NCBI GenBank assembly: GCA_900545935.1
Contig: URAP01000006.1
Span: 1-64,000, forward strand
Source: an uncultured Eubacteriales bacterium
GTDB lineage: Bacteria; Bacillota; Clostridia; Oscillospirales; CAG-272
DNA length: 64,000 nucleotides
Direction: 5' to 3'
The position numbers were made by a program, and so were the translations under genes. Positions 61,608 to 64,000 of this stretch are shown one piece after another; the stretch's first letter is position 1; the number at the start of each line of letters is the position of its first letter. The notes under the pieces are model-generated. The model had not been told where the DNA came from and searched no databases. It saw only the letters and a list, made by a program, of their open reading frames with translations.

Positions 61608-63243
61608 AGCAGTAGCCTCGCTTTCTTATCAGCTCGCACAGCTCGCTAAGATAGTGCTCTCGCTTTGTCTCATCGTCGCATTCTATCATTACGCGCACCA
61701 TCGGCTCTGTCCCGCTCGCGCGCAGCAGCGCGCGCCCGCTCCCGGCAATGCGAGAATTGATCTGACGGTATCTCTCGAGTATGACCTCGTCGGCAAGAAC
61801 GGCGTGCTTGTCGGTAACACGGAGATTTTTTGTTCGCTGCGGAAAAAGTGTTACACCCTCACACAGTCCTGACAGCGGCAGCTTTTTGTCGCGCATCTCC
61901 TCGGCAATCATCAGCGCGGTGAGAATACCGTCGCCGGTGGTTGCGTATTTCCTGAGGATAATATGCCCGGATTGCTCGCCGCCTAAACGGTAGCCGTTCT
62001 TCTCCATGCATTCAAAGACGAATCGGTCGCCGACATCCGTCTGTTCGTATCCTATACCGATAGCATCGAGCGAACGCAGCAGTCCGCTGTTTGACATTAC
62101 CGTAGTGACTACCTTGCCTCCGTCGAGCATTCCGCGCTCACTCAGGCGCTTAGCAAAGATGTAAAGCATCTTGTCACCGTCGACTACCGCGCCGTTTTCG
62201 TCTACCGCTATGCATCGGTCGGCGTCGCCGTCAAAGGCAAAACCTACATCGAGATGCCCGCTGCGCACCAGCTCTTGCAGTGTTTCGATATGTGTTGAGC
62301 CGCAGCCCTCGTTTACGTTCAGACCATTCGGGGAAGCGCCTATTACCGTCGTTCTCGCACCGAGTGCGTCAAAAACCGATTTGGCTATCATCCATGCTGC
62401 GCCGTTCGCGCAGTCGAGTCCTATCCGCATGTCCTTGTAGGAGTGTGAGGCGAGCGAAATAAGGTATCCCACATAGCGGTTTCGTCCGGCGACATAGTCG
62501 ACGATGCAGCCTATGCGGTCGCGCGAGGCAAGCGGAAGATCGGCGGTGCGCAGTCCGAGCCGCTCAAGGTCGCCGTCAAGATATGCCTCGATAAGCGATG
62601 CGGTGCCGTCGTCGAGCTTTTCTCCGTAGCTGCTGACGATCTTTATCCCGTTGTCGTAGTACGGATTGTGTGAGGCGGTTATCATTATCCCGCAGTCAAA
62701 GCGATCCTGCCGGGTGACATACGAGACGCTCGGGGTTGTTGTGACGTGCAGCATGTATGCGTCCGCGCCCGAGGCGGTCAGTCCTGCGACGAGTGAATAC
62801 TCAAACATATAGCTCGAGCGTCGAGTGTCCTTCCCGATGACTATGCGCGGTCGGTATGCCGGCTCGTGAAAACCGCTGAGAGGCGACGAGTAGTACCAGC
62901 CGAGAAATCGACCGACCTTGTATGCCTGCTCGGAGGTCAAGGTGATATTTGCTTCGCCGCGAAAGCCGTCGGTGCCGAAATATTTATTGCCGCCGCTCGG
63001 CTCGTTTATAGATGAGCGCTCGCCCGGCTTGTCTCCGTAGATGTCTATATCATCCCGCAGCAGGCTGTCGCACGAAACGGAGAACAGCTCGCTGAGCAGC
63101 AGCACCTTGTCTATCTGAGGCACCGCCTGATCTATTTCCCATTTGGAGACCGATTGCCGTGATACATCCAGTCTTTCGGCAAGCGCCTCCTGCGATATCT
63201 GCGCCGCCGAGCGCAGGGTATAAATTTTCTTGCCAAGCGTCAT
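61600..63243 (-). CDS. glmM: XRE helix-turn-helix fused to phosphoglucosamine mutase
   Basis: 547 aa from ATG 63243 behind AAAGGAAATCGAAAAA; the frame extends upstream but without a site. Residues 1-60 are an XRE helix-turn-helix (QEALAERLDVSRQSVSKW). From about 88 a complete phosphohexomutase follows: phosphoserine loop TASHNPYYDNGIK with Ser191, metal loop DGDADR (Asp338, 340, 342), sugar loop GEQSGH (Glu423) and phosphate loop RASGTEP (508-514). It isomerises glucosamine-6-phosphate to glucosamine-1-phosphate. GlmM is normally about 450 aa without any DNA-binding part, so the fusion is unusual and suggests self-control of the amino-sugar operon. Confidence 0.9.
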   Translation of the reverse strand: MTLGKKIYTLRSAAQISQEALAERLDVSRQSVSKWEIDQAVPQIDKVLLLSELFSVSCDSLLRDDIDIYGDKPGERSSINEPSGGNKYFGTDGFRGEANITLTSEQAYKVGRFLGWYYSSPLSGFHEPAYRPRIVIGKDTRRSSYMFEYSLVAGLTASGADAYMLHVTTTPSVSYVTRQDRFDCGIMITASHNPYYDNGIKIVSSYGEKLDDGTASLIEAYLDGDLERLGLRTADLPLASRDRIGCIVDYVAGRNRYVGYLISLASHSYKDMRIGLDCANGAAWMIAKSVFDALGARTTVIGASPNGLNVNEGCGSTHIETLQELVRSGHLDVGFAFDGDADRCIAVDENGAVVDGDKMLYIFAKRLSERGMLDGGKVVTTVMSNSGLLRSLDAIGIGYEQTDVGDRFVFECMEKNGYRLGGEQSGHIILRKYATTGDGILTALMIAEEMRDKKLPLSGLCEGVTLFPQRTKNLRVTDKHAVLADEVILERYRQINSRIAGSGRALLRASGTEPMVRVMIECDDETKREHYLSELCELIRKRGYCCE

Positions 63244-63603
63244 TTTTTCGATTTCCTTTCTGTTTCCGCAGGTCGGTACCGAAATTCCGCAGCCGTATCT
63301 GTCGAATCCGTCCATATTGCCGTATCAGAGCTGTCGGATAAGAATACTGCGGCGGTAGTGCTTTTGTATGAGTACCTAAGGCATGCCGACCTACGCTTGC
63401 TATAATATAGTATTTTGTCCGCTTTTTCTACCAATCAAACGCGGAAATTTTCGCAACTGTCGGTTGCGATTTCATATATTCAATGTTATTATACCCGTTT
63501 TTTTCGGAAAAATCAAATATTATCAGCTGAAATTTAGTTGCGTTGAGATTTTATGTGAGCCTGAATTGTCATACACGATCGAGTGAAAGTGCTTTGATTG
63601 CCG
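63244..63603. other. Upstream region of the amino-sugar operon
   Basis: No gene. A TATTAT box on the minus strand (about 63405-63410) with a poor -35 may be the operon promoter. No clear palindrome for the XRE domain was found, apart from short partial symmetries. Confidence 0.35.
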
Positions 63604-63645
63604 AAAAAAATCCTGCGCAGAGACAGCAATGTCTCTGCGCAGGAT
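63604..63645 (-). terminator. Terminator of glnN
   Basis: ATCCTGCGCAGAGACA-GCAA-TGTCTCTGCGCAGGAT, a perfect 16-bp stem, with TTTTTTT following on the minus strand. Confidence 0.95.
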
Positions 63646-63728
63646 CTGAGATCGCAGTTATTTATAGCTGTAATATCGGATAAAATGCGGCTTGATGTCA
63701 CTATATCGCTGCCGGACTGTTGCCGGCA

Positions 63729-64000
63729 TTATCGTACTCCGTACAGCAGATCGCCGTAGGTAGGGTAGGGCCATAGAGTACGGTCGGTGAGCGCCTCTGC
63801 CGAGTCTGCGGCGCTGCGGAGGGTATCCATATCGGAGAGGATATCGCGCTTGAAGAACATTGCGCGCTCCGCGATATTCGACATTTCGGCAGTCTCGGAG
63901 AGCTGAGTCTCGAGCTTTGTGCATGCCGCGCGCATATCGGATACGAGTGCAGAGAGGGTGGAAACGGTCTCAGCCTCGCAGTCGAGCGTGTTCGGGCAGA
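63729..64000 (-). CDS. glnN: Glutamine synthetase type III, C-terminal part (cut by window edge)
   Basis: Only the last 90 residues are in the window; the frame is open to base 64000. The end RTLWPYPTYGDLLYGVR matches the W-P-x-P-T-Y-x-D-L-L tail of type III glutamine synthetase, and the preceding helical CTKLETQLSETAEMSNIAERAMFFKRDIL fits its C-terminal coil. GSIII makes glutamine from glutamate, ammonia and ATP and is common in Bacteroidetes and Clostridia. Catalytic motifs lie outside the window. Confidence 0.88.
   Translation of the reverse strand, partial: CPNTLDCEAETVSTLSALVSDMRAACTKLETQLSETAEMSNIAERAMFFKRDILSDMDTLRSAADSAEALTDRTLWPYPTYGDLLYGVR

Noticed and set aside
1..64000. CRISPR arrays, tRNA, rRNA, transposases, integrases or prophage genes
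   Set aside because: No regular spacer-repeat array, no clover-leaf-like gene noticed by eye, and no mobile-element protein motif. A tRNA scan would be needed to be certain.

Overview
The window looks like chromosome from an anaerobic Firmicute, most likely class Clostridia and perhaps an Oscillospirales/Ruminococcaceae-type gut bacterium. This is inferred from gene content: a rubrerythrin with an N-terminal rubredoxin domain, a type III glutamine synthetase, a separate PyrI subunit with a PyrK/PyrD type 1B dihydroorotate dehydrogenase, D-lactate dehydrogenase, and a REC/HD-GYP/GGDEF hybrid. Coding DNA is of moderate GC and intergenic DNA is AT-rich. Vegetative promoters are textbook TTGACN-17-TATAAT, and most transcription units end in clear hairpin/T-run terminators. 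No rRNA, tRNA, CRISPR array, phage or transposase gene was seen.

Layout. 0.2-4.7 kb: a Crp/Fnr regulator, a tandem structured repeat, then a two-gene unit for secreted proteins, the first ending in a CHAT/caspase-like domain. 5.2-8 kb: gapdh (minus) and an unrecognised PAS-like protein. 8.1-13.5 kb: a complete branched-chain amino acid ABC operon (livK-H-M-G-F, minus). 14-18 kb: a zinc-ribbon membrane protein, a patatin-like hydrolase and pyruvate kinase with a structured leader. 18.6-22.8 kb: a sugar ABC transporter operon with a roughly 300-nt leader. 23-25.5 kb: an NSS-family sodium symporter and an EamA exporter. 26-28.6 kb (minus): a PfkB/ribokinase followed by an XRE-helix-turn-helix fused to an ADP-ribosylglycohydrolase. 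28.7-38 kb: the pyrimidine operon pyrC-K-D-F-E-B-I-carB, preceded by a PyrR-type attenuator. 38.3-47 kb: a DUF1538/P-II-like pair, ldhA, reverse rubrerythrin, a MATE exporter, a sugar isomerase-like protein and a proline symporter. 47.3-53.5 kb (minus): TetR, nadE, a very large GH2 glycosidase and a DUF4430-like lipoprotein. 53.6-58 kb: a MarR/TauE pair with a double operator and the c-di-GMP hybrid protein. 58-63.3 kb (minus): an amino-sugar operon of XRE-GlmM fusion, hexapeptide acyltransferase and glmS. The right edge cuts through glnN.

Three things stand out. (1) An intergenic element of about 210-230 nt occurs as four recognisable copies (883-1147, 1142-1321, 14960-15168, 25811-26031). 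They share a nested architecture: an outer arm pair, an inner hairpin at a fixed offset, and in two copies a second hairpin with compensatory changes. This looks like an undescribed structured RNA or mobile repeat. (2) Two metabolic enzymes, phosphoglucosamine mutase and an ADP-ribosylglycohydrolase, each carry an N-terminal XRE DNA-binding domain, suggesting enzymes that also regulate transcription. (3) Several operons carry unexplained structured leaders (pyk, sugar ABC, livK, c-di-GMP hybrid). Functions were assigned from motifs and family knowledge only; no database search was possible.
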